DNA of 64,000 nucleotides from Methanobacterium_D sp040373355 (GTDB lineage: Archaea > Methanobacteriota > Methanobacteria > Methanobacteriales > Methanobacteriaceae). The position numbers and the translations under genes are program-made. Of this stretch, positions 19,543 through 28,928 are shown in pieces. The first letter of the stretch is position 1. Every line of letters begins with the position of its first letter. Below the pieces are notes generated by a model that saw only the letters and a program-made list of their open reading frames with translations, was not told the origin of the DNA and did not search any database. Where the stretch lies: positions 1,896,001-1,960,000 of the forward strand of contig NZ_CP166866.1 in the NCBI RefSeq assembly GCF_047495555.1. The letters run 5' to 3'.

Positions 19543-20022
19543 GTGTATAAAATTAAAAAAAGTGTTATTTGTAAAAGCATCATTTGTATAATGTTGTTTT
19601 TATCAGTAATTATCGCAGCAAATGCTTTATTTTCTGCTGAACCTGATTATAACAGGACTAATATCGTAAATGCACAATCAAAGGTACATTCGGGATCACT
19701 TAACGAAAGTAGTGAAATTAAAGAAGCATTTTACAAGATTGCTAAAAGGAAATATGATACGAAAAATTACAATTGTAAACATAAATCAGAAGCATTTGCA
19801 GAATTTTTAACCAAAAAAAGGGCACAAAATGTGCAAATAGCTACAATAGTTCATGAATCAGGTAAATATTCACATATGGTAGTAGTATGGGAAGGTAATG
19901 TTTATGATCCTACATCAACCCCCCCGTTTTACTCAATGCCTGCAGAAAAATACTTTTCAATGATAAAAAAATACGGATTCAACGGATTACGGGTTACAAC
20001 CCCTTATACAAAAAGGAATTAA
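19543..20022 (+). CDS. Secreted transglutaminase-like (papain-fold) protein
   Basis: A 159-residue protein with a signal peptide (basic K-I-K-K start, hydrophobic core to about residue 30) and a small cysteine-protease/transglutaminase-type domain: Cys in N-C-K-H-K-S-E near 79, His in Y-S-H-M-V-V-V-W near 109, Asp in V-Y-D-P-T-S near 121. These fit a Cys-His-Asp triad. It may act on pseudomurein peptides like its broken neighbour, or process another surface protein. GTG 19543 can start the frame, but GGTG there looks more like the ribosome site for ATT 19552, the same arrangement seen at 18420 and 23001. It is driven by promoter copy D. Confidence 0.75.
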   Translation: MYKIKKSVICKSIICIMLFLSVIIAANALFSAEPDYNRTNIVNAQSKVHSGSLNESSEIKEAFYKIAKRKYDTKNYNCKHKSEAFAEFLTKKRAQNVQIATIVHESGKYSHMVVVWEGNVYDPTSTPPFYSMPAEKYFSMIKKYGFNGLRVTTPYTKRN

Positions 20023-20067
20023 TTTAATAGGTCATTAATACAGATTTTCAACAAAAAAGTGGTAATA

Positions 20068-21513
20068 ATGTGTAGTTTATTTAAAAAAAAAGATATAGAA
20101 GAATGTTTACACTGTAATATTGTAAATGAAAAATTGAAACGAAGTTTAGGCCCACTAGGACTTATAATAATGGGTATAGGGGCTATTGTAGGTGCGGGAA
20201 TTTTTATTGTGACGGGAGTTGCCTCTGCAACAGCAGGTCCTGCACTTATATTGTCTTTTATAATTGCAGGAATCGCATGTGGACTTACAGCATTATGCTA
20301 TGCAGAAATGGCATCTATGGTCGCGGTAACTGGAGGAATATACACTTATACACATGTAACAATGGGCGAAATATGGGCTTGGATGGTAGGATGGACTGGA
20401 ATACTTCAATACGTAATTGCTGCTTCTGCCGTTGCCATTGGATGGGCCTCTTATGCTTCAGGATTTTTAAGTTCAATAGGAATGGCCTTACCTCAAACCA
20501 TTACCAGTTCACCATGGACTGGAGGAGGAATAATCAACTTACCTGCATTTTTATTGATTGCTGTTATTACAGGAGTGCTTGTTTTAGGAGCTAAAGAAAG
20601 TGCAAAGGTTAATGCTGCAATTGTTATCATTAAACTGGCTGTAATTGCATTATTTATAATTGTAGGAGCACAGTTTATTAATCCAGTAAATTATCAACCT
20701 TTTGCTCCTCATGGAATATCTGGAATACTTACTGGAGCTGCAATGGTATTTTTTGCTTATGTAGGTTTTGATGCAGTAGCATCAGCAGCAGAAGAAACTA
20801 AAAATCCGCAAAGATCACTTCCTATCGGAATAATAGGATCCCTTGCAATTTGTTCTATTTTATATGTTCTTGTTACTGCAGTAATGGATGGAATGACTAA
20901 CTACAGCTTTTTTGCAGGTAGTGCAGCCCCAGTTCAACTTGCACTTGAACTTGTAGGGGCTAATTGGGCTATGGCTATTGTAACAGTAGGAGCAATTGCA
21001 GGACTCACTACAGTTGTTTTAGTTAGCCTATTTGTAGTCCCTAGGTTACTCTATGCAATGAGCAGAGACAATTTACTTCCAGCAAGGTTAACAAACGTGC
21101 ATGGTAAATTCAAATCTCCTGTAACAAGTATAATTATAGTAGGAGTCATAGCCTCTCTGATTTCTGCATTTTTACCTCTAGAAGGTATTTTTGAACTTGT
21201 CAATATAGCAGCACTTACAGCATTTATTTTCCTTGCAGCATCGGTAATTATACTTAGAAGACAGAGACCAGATATAGAGCGTAAATTTAAATGTCCATTA
21301 GTTCCAGTTGTTCCTGCAATTTCAATTATTGCATGTTTAGGTTTAATTTCACAACTCAAACCCGCTACAATAGAAGCGTTTGCAATATGGTTAGCAGCAG
21401 GCTTAGCTTTCTACTTTGCATACAGAGAATACAAAAAGCACAGCGAAAACAAAGAAGATGAACACGTGAAACATGGAATACATTCTACAATAGATGAAAT
21501 ATCAGCGAAATAG
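20068..21513 (+). CDS. APC-family amino-acid permease (first of a pair)
   Basis: A 481-residue membrane protein with twelve or more helices. The N-terminal L-G-P-L-G-L-I-I-M-G-I-G-A-I-V-G-A-G-I-F is the characteristic substrate-binding start of cationic-amino-acid-type APC transporters, and F-A-Y-V-G-F-D-A-V-A-S-A-A-E-E follows in helix 6. The C-terminal 25 residues are charged and cytoplasmic. ATG 20068 is preferred over GTG 20059 because GTGGT there is the ribosome site. A close paralogue follows 16 bases later, so the two are cotranscribed. The substrate is unknown; uptake of wall-derived or dietary amino acids would fit the neighbours. Confidence 0.92.
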   Translation: MCSLFKKKDIEECLHCNIVNEKLKRSLGPLGLIIMGIGAIVGAGIFIVTGVASATAGPALILSFIIAGIACGLTALCYAEMASMVAVTGGIYTYTHVTMGEIWAWMVGWTGILQYVIAASAVAIGWASYASGFLSSIGMALPQTITSSPWTGGGIINLPAFLLIAVITGVLVLGAKESAKVNAAIVIIKLAVIALFIIVGAQFINPVNYQPFAPHGISGILTGAAMVFFAYVGFDAVASAAEETKNPQRSLPIGIIGSLAICSILYVLVTAVMDGMTNYSFFAGSAAPVQLALELVGANWAMAIVTVGAIAGLTTVVLVSLFVVPRLLYAMSRDNLLPARLTNVHGKFKSPVTSIIIVGVIASLISAFLPLEGIFELVNIAALTAFIFLAASVIILRRQRPDIERKFKCPLVPVVPAISIIACLGLISQLKPATIEAFAIWLAAGLAFYFAYREYKKHSENKEDEHVKHGIHSTIDEISAK

Positions 21514-21529
21514 CTTTCAAGGGAAAAAA

Positions 21530-22984
21530 ATGAAAAGTAACATATTTTGTAAAAAACCCATTAATGACCTGTTAGAAAATAAAAAATCTAATAATTCATT
21601 AAAGCGAGCTATAGGTCCAGTAGGCTTAATTATAATGGGTTTAGGTTGTATAATTGGAGCCGGAATCTTTATAGTTACTGGAATTGCCTCAGCTAACTAT
21701 TCTGGTCCAGCATTAATTTTGTCATTTATTATTTCTGCAATAGCATGTACTTTTACTGCTTTATGTTATGCAGAATTTGCTTCAATGATACCCATTTCGG
21801 GAAGTGTTTATACGTATGTATATGTTGCAATGGGAGAAATATGGGCATGGTTAATTGGATGGGTTTTAATATTTGAATATCTCATCTCTGCTTCTGCAGT
21901 TGCTGTAGGATGGTCATCTTATATTACAGGAATGCTTAATTCATTTAACATAGCACTCCCATCTTTAATTACAAGTCCTCCAGGCGTAGGACTTATAAAT
22001 TTACCTGCATTTCTAATTATTGCAGCTTTAACAGGAATATTAGTTCTAGGAGTTAAAGAAAGTACACGGTTTAATGCAATAATTGTTATACTTAACATTT
22101 CAATTATTCTGCTGTTTATTCTGGTTGGTATGAATTTTATAAATTCTGCAAACTACCATCCTTTCATGCCTTATGGATGGTCTGGAGTATTTCAGGGAGC
22201 AGCTATGGTCTTTTTTGCTTATATTGGATTTGATGCTGTATCAACTGCGGCCGAAGAAACAAAAGATCCACAGCGAACTCTTCCCATAGGGATTATAGGA
22301 TCTCTAATTATTAGCTCAATTCTTTATATAGTAGTAGCTCTAGTTTTAAACGGTATGGTTCCCTATAATTTATTAAGTAACGCTGCGCCAGTTACATTTG
22401 CTCTTGATAAAGTAGGAGCTAATTGGGCAGCTTCAATAGTATCATTTGGTGCAATTTTCGGTCTTACATCAGTCCTATTAACCAGTTTATTTGGTCAGAC
22501 CAGAATATTTTTTTCTATGTCCCGAGATGGACTTCTACCAAATATTTTTTCCAAAGTGCATGTTAATTTTAGGTCTCCAATTGCCAGCATTTTAATTGTT
22601 GGAGCTGTAGCAGCTTTAATTGCAGCATTCTTCCCATTAGATGCAATTATTGAGCTTGTAAATATTGGTACACTTTCTGCATTTATATTTCTGGCATTAT
22701 CCATAATTATTCTCAGATATCAACGTCCGGACATTCCTCGGAAGTTTAAGTGTCCATTAGTTCCTGTAATTCCAATACTTTCTATACTATTTTCTTTATT
22801 TCTTATTTCCAAACTTTCTGTAACTACTTTAGAAGCATTTGCAGTGAGTCTGGCAATTGGTTTAGCTGTTTATTTTGCATACGGAGCTCGTAACAGTAAA
22901 CTAAGGCAAAGAGAAAAAAATGATGATGACGCCCTTTATAATGAAATTAGAGGCTATAAATTCCATAAAAATAACATTGGCTAG
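21530..22984 (+). CDS. APC-family amino-acid permease (second of a pair)
   Basis: A 484-residue paralogue of the preceding permease, with the same L-G-C-I-I-G-A-G-I-F start, a C-A-E-F-A-S-M-I-P-I-S-G-S-V-Y segment and F-A-Y-I-G-F-D-A-V-S-T-A-A-E-E. The start is ATG 21530 after GGGA; an earlier in-frame TTG lies inside the previous gene. The two copies have diverged in several helices (for example W-T-G-I-L-Q against W-V-L-I-F-E), so they probably differ in substrate. The pair plus the POT transporter form one run of uptake genes. Confidence 0.92.
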   Translation: MKSNIFCKKPINDLLENKKSNNSLKRAIGPVGLIIMGLGCIIGAGIFIVTGIASANYSGPALILSFIISAIACTFTALCYAEFASMIPISGSVYTYVYVAMGEIWAWLIGWVLIFEYLISASAVAVGWSSYITGMLNSFNIALPSLITSPPGVGLINLPAFLIIAALTGILVLGVKESTRFNAIIVILNISIILLFILVGMNFINSANYHPFMPYGWSGVFQGAAMVFFAYIGFDAVSTAAEETKDPQRTLPIGIIGSLIISSILYIVVALVLNGMVPYNLLSNAAPVTFALDKVGANWAASIVSFGAIFGLTSVLLTSLFGQTRIFFSMSRDGLLPNIFSKVHVNFRSPIASILIVGAVAALIAAFFPLDAIIELVNIGTLSAFIFLALSIIILRYQRPDIPRKFKCPLVPVIPILSILFSLFLISKLSVTTLEAFAVSLAIGLAVYFAYGARNSKLRQREKNDDDALYNEIRGYKFHKNNIG

Positions 22985-23000
22985 ATTCGGAGGTTAAAAC

Positions 23001-24410
23001 ATTATAACCAGACATCCAAAAGGACTTTACATATTATTTTTTACAGAAATGTGGGAAAGATTTAGTTATTATGGAATGAGAGCTATTCTCTCATTATACA
23101 TGATACAGGCTCTTTTATTTAATACCGTTTTTACATCAACGATTTATGGTTATTACACTGGCCTTGTTTATTTAACTCCACTTCTTGGAGGATACATTGC
23201 CGATAGATACTGGGGTAATCGAAAATCAATTGTTACAGGAGGTATATTAATGGCTCTAGGGCAATTCTCATTAGCTTTAAGCAGCTATTTTTATACACCT
23301 GCAGCTTCAAACATCACTTATTCCGCTTTTATATTTAACAATCAAGAAATATTCTTTTTAATAGGTTTATTTTTACTGATAATCGGTAATGGCTTCTTTA
23401 AGCCGAATATATCCTCAATGGTAGGGTATTTATATCCTCAAAATGATAAAAAAAGAGATTCTGCCTTTACTATTTTCTATATGGGAATTAATTTAGGTGC
23501 ACTTATATCTCCATTTATTGTTGGAGGGTTAGGAAATACTGGTAATCCTGCAGACTTCATGTACGGTTTTCTTGCTGCAGGAGTGGGAATGATTATTGGA
23601 TTGATTATTTTTATTTTAGGTAAAAATAAGTACCTGGTCACTCCCGAAGGCGAAAGTGTAGGTTCAACACCATCCCATAAAATGGAATCCAATATAAATT
23701 GTAATGGCCCACTTACAATGATTGAAAAACAGCGTATAGCTGTTATTTTTATTCTAGCCTTCTTTGTTATATTTTTCTGGGCCGCTTTTGAGCAGGCCGG
23801 TGTTTCTTTAACTTACTTTGCTGAGTTTAGTGTAGATCGGACAATATCTTCTCTAAATTACATAATTCCTGCTAGCTTCTTTCAATCTATAAATCCATTA
23901 TTTATCCTTTTAATAGCACCCATATTTGCTACAATGTGGCCTAAATTACGAGAAAGAGGATTTGAACCATCAATTCCACTTAAAATGATTATAGGATTAT
24001 TACTCCTTTGTTTAGCATTTATGGTGCTTTTACCGGCAGCTATGATGATAGATGCTGGTAATTCTGGAGTTAGTCCCCTATATCTTGTAGCTGTATATTT
24101 TATGATGACATTAGGAGAGCTATGTATATCTCCAATTGGTTTGTCAATGGTATCCAAGTTGTCTCCTATTAGATTTTCATGTTTAATGATGGGAGTCTGG
24201 TTCCTTTCTTCAGCAGCATCAAATATAATTGCTGGACTTTTAAGTACACTATACCCCAGTCCATCTAATCCCATACCAACATTTTTAGGAATGCAAATAC
24301 ATGGTTTAACATCATTTTTTATGATATTCATTGTTATGGCTGCAATAGCAGCTGTAATATTGCTAATAATTAGCAAAAAGCTCACTAAAATGATGCATGG
24401 AATTTATTAA
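23001..24410 (+). CDS. POT/PTR-family proton-coupled oligopeptide transporter, probable ATT start
   Basis: A roughly 469-residue member of the peptide transporter family, which imports di- and tripeptides with protons. The family signatures are E-M-W-E-R-F-S-Y-Y-G-M (helix 1) and F-Y-M-G-I-N-L-G-A-L-I-S-P (helix 5). The first ATG is 23049, but it falls in the middle of the helix 1 signature. The conserved N-terminal H-P-K-G-L-Y-I-L-F-F-T-E is encoded just upstream in frame, and the only start candidate after the strong ribosome site GGAGG (22989-22993, seven bases before) is ATT 23001 (or ATA 23004). I therefore extend the gene. Substrates may include pseudomurein peptides, which is inference. 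Confidence 0.9.
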   Translation: MITRHPKGLYILFFTEMWERFSYYGMRAILSLYMIQALLFNTVFTSTIYGYYTGLVYLTPLLGGYIADRYWGNRKSIVTGGILMALGQFSLALSSYFYTPAASNITYSAFIFNNQEIFFLIGLFLLIIGNGFFKPNISSMVGYLYPQNDKKRDSAFTIFYMGINLGALISPFIVGGLGNTGNPADFMYGFLAAGVGMIIGLIIFILGKNKYLVTPEGESVGSTPSHKMESNINCNGPLTMIEKQRIAVIFILAFFVIFFWAAFEQAGVSLTYFAEFSVDRTISSLNYIIPASFFQSINPLFILLIAPIFATMWPKLRERGFEPSIPLKMIIGLLLLCLAFMVLLPAAMMIDAGNSGVSPLYLVAVYFMMTLGELCISPIGLSMVSKLSPIRFSCLMMGVWFLSSAASNIIAGLLSTLYPSPSNPIPTFLGMQIHGLTSFFMIFIVMAAIAAVILLIISKKLTKMMHGIY

Positions 24411-24460
24411 AATATTTTTCATTTTTAGAAAATATTAAAATATTTTTCATTTTTAGAAAA
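24405..24460 (+). repeat. Perfect 28-bp tandem duplication
   Basis: The 28 bases at 24405-24432 are repeated without change at 24433-24460. The first copy contains the stop codon of the peptide transporter and the second ends directly at promoter copy E. A perfect copy implies a recent duplication. Confidence 0.85.
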
Positions 24461-24489
24461 GTTTATATAATTAAAATTTTACATTAAAA
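24456..24489 (+). promoter_or_regulatory. Extended promoter motif, copy E
   Basis: TTTATATAA at 24462-24470 and TTTTACATTAAAA at 24477-24489, 15 bases apart, preceded by TTAGAAAAG. The next start codon is the small frame at 24516. Confidence 0.65.
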
Positions 24490-24515
24490 ATGTAGATAGT
24501 TTCAAGGTTATTTTC

Positions 24516-24671
24516 ATGAGTTATATCCATAATGAAATAAAAAGCAATAAATCGTCAAATTTTTTGAATAATATAAAAATAAGATTATTTAAAGCATGTA
24601 TTCTAATTATAGGGGTTATATACCTATACTATTGCGTTATTTACTCTATTTACTGGAATTTTTTAAAATAA
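24516..24671 (+). CDS. Possible small membrane protein of 51 residues
   Basis: An ATG frame placed about 27 bases after promoter copy E encodes a polar, basic 27-residue start followed by one hydrophobic segment (C-I-L-I-I-G-V-I-Y-L-Y-Y-C-V-I) and a short tail. No strong ribosome site is present. The same DNA contains a CATGTATTCTAA ... ATAGGGG string that resembles the leader at 18325, so the region may instead be a noncoding transcript. The rest of the interval to 24901 shows nothing else. Confidence 0.35.
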   Translation: MSYIHNEIKSNKSSNFLNNIKIRLFKACILIIGVIYLYYCVIYSIYWNFLK

Positions 24672-24901
24672 ACGAAAAAGACTATATTATGTAATCCCAA
24701 ACTTCAATATAAGTATTATATAATGTTTCTAATTTTAAAATCAACTATTTTTAAACTTTTTTTGACTGCAAGATGGAGTTAAGTTTAACTAAGTCTATTC
24801 TTATCACACCTATTGAATCTGCAAACCTAAATATAACATTTAAATAGATATTTGATAGATATGATACTAATTAAATGAAATTATATCTTTTAGAGGTTTA
24901 A

Positions 24902-25846
24902 ATGAGAAAGATTGCAACAATAATAGTAATAATTACGATTATTTTAGCAGGTGTTGGAACCTACAATTACTATTCTACAATAAATAAAACCGTAACTATC
25001 GGATATTTGCCTAGTGATCATCATGCTGCTTTATTTGTAGCAAATTTCCAGGGAATGTATGAAAAAGAAGACATTCGAGTACAGCTAGTTCCATTTAGAG
25101 CGGGCCCTGAAATTATCAAAGCCTTAGAAGAAGGAGAAATAGATGTAGGATACTGCGGTATCTCACCTGTGATTACTGCAATAGATAATGGTAAACCAAT
25201 TAAAATAGTTGCAGCAGTTAATCAGGAGGGATCAGGAATAGTTGCAAATTCAAATATTAAAACCATAAATGATTTAAAATCTAAAAGAGTTGCAATACCT
25301 CAAAAAGGTTCAGTTCAGGACATTTTATTAAAAGATACACTAAAATCAAATAATATTAGCTTAAGTGATGTCCAGATAATTGAATCCGAAGTTCCATATA
25401 TGCCTAAATCACTTTTATTTAATAAATTCGATGCTTTTGTTGCATGGGAACCTTATCCTTCTGCAGCCCAAATTGATGAAAATGAAACTATACTTGCATA
25501 CTCTGAAGAACTCTGGGAGGACCATCCCTGCTGTGTTATTATAACTACAGATGATTACGCTAAAAGCAGCACTAATAAGTTAAATAAAATATTAAGTGTT
25601 CACAGAGAAGCTACAAATTATATTAATTCTCATAAAAATGAAACAGTTCTAATCATTTCAAAAAAATTAGGTACAGAGATAGAGGTAGAAGAAGAAAGTT
25701 TAAAACATGTTGAATTCGTTTCAGATCTTTCCGATAATTTCGTAAATAACGTTTTTAAAATTGTAGAAATACAAAAGCAATTGGAGTACACTAAAAATAA
25801 CATAACAAAGGAACAATTATTTAACTTTCAGTATATGAAACAATGA
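24902..25846 (+). CDS. ABC-transporter substrate-binding protein, nitrate/sulfonate/taurine type
   Basis: A 314-residue exported binding protein with an N-terminal membrane anchor (I-V-I-I-T-I-I-L-A-G-V-G) and a periplasmic-binding-protein type II fold. The motif G-Y-L-P-S-D-H-H-A-A at about 38-47, E-G-E-I-D-V-G-Y-C-G near 80 and W-E-P-Y-P-S-A near 182 match the SsuA/TauA/NrtA group. A good ribosome site (GAGGT) precedes ATG 24902. No permease or ATPase gene lies beside it, which is unusual; it may share a transporter encoded elsewhere. The ligand is not predictable. Confidence 0.85.
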   Translation: MRKIATIIVIITIILAGVGTYNYYSTINKTVTIGYLPSDHHAALFVANFQGMYEKEDIRVQLVPFRAGPEIIKALEEGEIDVGYCGISPVITAIDNGKPIKIVAAVNQEGSGIVANSNIKTINDLKSKRVAIPQKGSVQDILLKDTLKSNNISLSDVQIIESEVPYMPKSLLFNKFDAFVAWEPYPSAAQIDENETILAYSEELWEDHPCCVIITTDDYAKSSTNKLNKILSVHREATNYINSHKNETVLIISKKLGTEIEVEEESLKHVEFVSDLSDNFVNNVFKIVEIQKQLEYTKNNITKEQLFNFQYMKQ

Positions 25847-25968
25847 GTTAATTTTAATTAAACTTTAATCTTATTTCTATTGAATAGTGAATTATTAATT
25901 AAATTTATCTTAACTTACAAAATAGTGAAATCTTAAAATTAATAGTATGTAATTTTAAATAATCAGAT

Positions 25969-27435
25969 TTAATTTAATTCTTCTATGTAATAAGTGATTT
26001 CCATGTCTTCTTCGTCATCTATTAAAATATTTTCCTTAGAAAGGAAGGAAAACAATAAAATCAAAACAGATAAACCTATACCCACAATAAATGCACTCTG
26101 AAATCCATCTAAAAGAATAGGAATGGGTGCACTTAATTGGAAAGCGCCTTTAGTTGGAATACCTGTTAACTGAAGGATTTCGTTACTAATTGTGTAATCA
26201 AATATTGAATTGAAAACTACAACTCCCATTACAAGACCTAGATACCTTGCTGAGTTTAAAAGGCTGGCTACTGATCCTATTTTTTCTTTAGGGCTGTGAC
26301 TCATAACCAATTTATTATTTGCAGGTGTGAACATTCCCTCAGAAATAGCACGGATTCCAAGGGCAATAAAGATAAATGCTAAACCTATAGTTTCATTCAG
26401 TGAATAGAGTAGTACAACTGCTGTTATAAGAGTAATGCAAGCTATTAAGATAGGTATTCTACTTCCTATTTTATCAGAAATATAACCAGAAATTGGACCA
26501 ATAAATATGACTGTTAATGAAGGTATTAATATTATTAGACCTGCAAAATCACTTGGATATCCCATTATTAGTTCAAAATAAAATGGAATTAAAAATATTG
26601 TACCTGTAAGTACCAATGTGGCTAAAAAAGCTGCAATAATAGATAAAGTGATATATAGGTTCTTGAAAATTGAAATATCAAATAATGGATCTTTATATTT
26701 TGATTCCCATATAAATAATAGCAACATAAGTAATATGGATGTTATAAATGTAGCAATTTCAATTGGAATCCCTATATCAAAGCTCTTTTCTACATTAAAT
26801 GGTAAAATAAACATTAAAGTTGCTAAAAATATCAATAATGAACCAACTATATCAAAACTGATCTCTGAATCTTCATGAGAATAAGAAGGCAGATATTTAT
26901 TTGCAAGTAGTATTGTAGCTATCCCCATAGGAACAACTATTATAAAAATCCAGTTCCAACCTATATTTTCAACTATAAATCCTCCAATTCCATATCCTGA
27001 TGCTAATCCCAGTGTAGTGGTAAGAGAAATGTAACCGAAGATACGACCTCTTTTGCTATGTGGAAATATTGTTGAGATAATAGCAGGAACCATTGAAAGC
27101 AGCATTGCTGAACCTAATCCTTGAATTAATCTAAAAACTATTAATTGGAAAATATCTAATGATATTGCACAGAAATAAGAAGAGACAGTAAAAAGAAATA
27201 TACCAATTAAAAATACTTTTTTATGACCAAATATATCCCCAATACGTCCAAAAATTAATAGAAAACTTGTAAGTACAATTAAATGAGAAATAATTACTAA
27301 AGAAACTAAATTAGTGCTTATATCTAAATACTGAGATATTGTGGGAAGTGAAATATTTACAATACCCGCACTGAATGACCATAAAAACATTCCCATAGCT
27401 AGAACAAAAGTAATTAATTTTCTGTTTAATATCAC
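25969..27435 (-). CDS. MFS drug exporter, DHA2 (EmrB/QacA) type
   Basis: A 488-residue transporter with about fourteen membrane helices. Family signs are N-I-S-L-P-T-I-S-Q-Y near residue 27, F-G-R-I-G-D-I-F-G-H-K-K in the first cytoplasmic loop and G-L-G-S-A-M-L-L-S-M-V-P in helix 4-5. The start is GTG 27435, preceded by AGGTGT. The gene is alone on its strand. It could export a toxic compound or possibly the NRPS product, although the MATE gene is the better candidate for that. Confidence 0.88.
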   Translation of the reverse strand: MILNRKLITFVLAMGMFLWSFSAGIVNISLPTISQYLDISTNLVSLVIISHLIVLTSFLLIFGRIGDIFGHKKVFLIGIFLFTVSSYFCAISLDIFQLIVFRLIQGLGSAMLLSMVPAIISTIFPHSKRGRIFGYISLTTTLGLASGYGIGGFIVENIGWNWIFIIVVPMGIATILLANKYLPSYSHEDSEISFDIVGSLLIFLATLMFILPFNVEKSFDIGIPIEIATFITSILLMLLLFIWESKYKDPLFDISIFKNLYITLSIIAAFLATLVLTGTIFLIPFYFELIMGYPSDFAGLIILIPSLTVIFIGPISGYISDKIGSRIPILIACITLITAVVLLYSLNETIGLAFIFIALGIRAISEGMFTPANNKLVMSHSPKEKIGSVASLLNSARYLGLVMGVVVFNSIFDYTISNEILQLTGIPTKGAFQLSAPIPILLDGFQSAFIVGIGLSVLILLFSFLSKENILIDDEEDMEITYYIEELN

Positions 27436-27624
27436 CGGTTACACCTTGTATCTATTACATAAATCAAATGTATATACTTTTTTATTGTTTGCTTTATTAA
27501 AAATATACTCAGACACATACTTTTGGTTAAAAGCACTCTTAATTCCTAATATTCTAATGATTTTTAAAGAACGAAATATAATTAAATAAAACCTCACTAT
27601 TAAAATTGCAGTTGACTAAATAGT

Positions 27625-27650
27625 AAAATTTATATATTCTAATGTTTAAA
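27625..27650 (+). promoter_or_regulatory. TATA promoter before the hypothetical gene at 27825
   Basis: TTTATATAT at 27629-27637 followed by AATGTTT, the same succession as in the second promoter before the PMBR gene (18284). It leaves a leader of about 170 bases with no clear gene. Confidence 0.4.
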
Positions 27651-27824
27651 TTATAAGTTAAAGAGGAAAAGTTTCTAATGTAGAAATGATTAAAATGTCA
27701 TTAAAAACGTTTATTAAGGTATTCTGGATGTTGATATACTACAAATTCAATGATTAAATTATGTATAAGTCAGCAACGTTATTCCTGTATGTAATCCAAT
27801 TTTTTATCGCAAGGGGAAATTTAT

Positions 27825-28241
27825 ATGTCTACAAGTAGTTTAAATTCAAGGTTCAATATTCTTTCAAATTTTAAAAATTCGGATAATTCTAAAATAGATT
27901 TTGGACTCCAGATTAATTTTAATTCTATAGAAAAATGGGATGCATATAAACTAAATAATAACCATATCAATGTATTTATTGAAAAATTATCCACAATTAC
28001 CTATGAAAAAGAGTATTCAATTATAGATGTGATAAAGTACAAAAGACATGGCAAAAAATTTATTGATAGAGAACAGAAGTTTAATGAATCTAAAAAAAGC
28101 AAATATGTCACAGAATTAGAAGTAAAAACTAATTTATCACTTGAAGAATATTATTATAAAAATATAAAGGAAAAGATTACTTCAAAACCAAATAAAGAGT
28201 GTTTTTATGCATTGAGTGTAAATAAAAAAATAAATATTTAA
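27825..28241 (+). CDS. Hypothetical protein
   Basis: A 138-residue Lys- and Asn-rich soluble protein with a GGGG ribosome site before ATG. The N-terminal 30 residues are Ser/Asn-rich and probably flexible; the rest is mixed helix and strand with no Cys. Its last four bases overlap the end of the convergent response-regulator gene. I recognise no family. Confidence 0.55.
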   Translation: MSTSSLNSRFNILSNFKNSDNSKIDFGLQINFNSIEKWDAYKLNNNHINVFIEKLSTITYEKEYSIIDVIKYKRHGKKFIDREQKFNESKKSKYVTELEVKTNLSLEEYYYKNIKEKITSKPNKECFYALSVNKKINI

Positions 28242-28918
28242 ATTATGTTGTTTCTGCTAAACTCAAGACACAATTCCTCTCCTTTAGGATATACAGTAAT
28301 TTCTTTCTTATTATCAACATAATATTGAGCAATATTAGACAATAACTGATAAAATATGTCATAAGATTCCTTATTGTTTCGATCAGCAGATATATAAATC
28401 TTGTTAAGCCCTATATCAATGTTTACTGGTCCTGTAATAGATAAACCATCAATTATTCCATCTTTAAAGGCTTCTTCATTTTCATTAATGAACCTTGTAA
28501 CATCTTGATATACATCTTCAAAATCCATCATTCTTTCTTTTTTAGCATTATGTTTATATAATGCCATTTTAATATTAGCTTTAAGTTCATTATCCTTGTA
28601 TGGCTTTAAAATATACCCATATGGACAGGTTTTTTCAGCTCTAGCCAGTATTTCATCATCTGCATAAGCTGTAAGATAAATAACAGGGATATCATGGAGA
28701 TTGACAATAAATTTTGCTGTATCTATTCCATCCATCTCTCCTTTAAGTACAATATCCATTAAAACAAGATCCGGCTGTATCTTTTTAACACTTTCAATGG
28801 CTTCTGAACCTGATGATGCCATACCTGTAACAATGTATCCAAATTTTTCTAATTTATTTTTTAAACCCATTGCTAGAATTTTTTCATCTTTGACAATCAA
28901 TATTTTAATTTCTGGCAT
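28238..28918 (-). CDS. Response regulator with receiver domain and a small lineage-specific output domain
   Basis: Residues 1-125 are a receiver domain: I-L-I-V-K-D-E at the acidic pocket, phospho-acceptor Asp in L-V-L-M-D-I-V near 55, Thr in Y-L-T-A-Y-A near 83 and Lys in I-L-K-P-Y near 105. The C-terminal 100 residues end with I-T-V-Y-P-K-G-E-E-L-C-L-E-F and match the whole of the small neighbour at 28929 (I-Y-P-K-G-N-E-I-C-L-E-L). So the output domain exists both attached and free. The three genes 29437-28238 run together on the reverse strand and look like one operon. The output activity is unknown. Confidence 0.88.
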   Translation of the reverse strand: MPEIKILIVKDEKILAMGLKNKLEKFGYIVTGMASSGSEAIESVKKIQPDLVLMDIVLKGEMDGIDTAKFIVNLHDIPVIYLTAYADDEILARAEKTCPYGYILKPYKDNELKANIKMALYKHNAKKERMMDFEDVYQDVTRFINENEEAFKDGIIDGLSITGPVNIDIGLNKIYISADRNNKESYDIFYQLLSNIAQYYVDNKKEITVYPKGEELCLEFSRNNII

Positions 28919-28928
28919 TGTTCCACCT

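Noticed and set aside
23882..24385. Reverse-strand 167-residue frame inside the peptide transporter
   Set aside because: Antisense shadow of membrane-helix codons.
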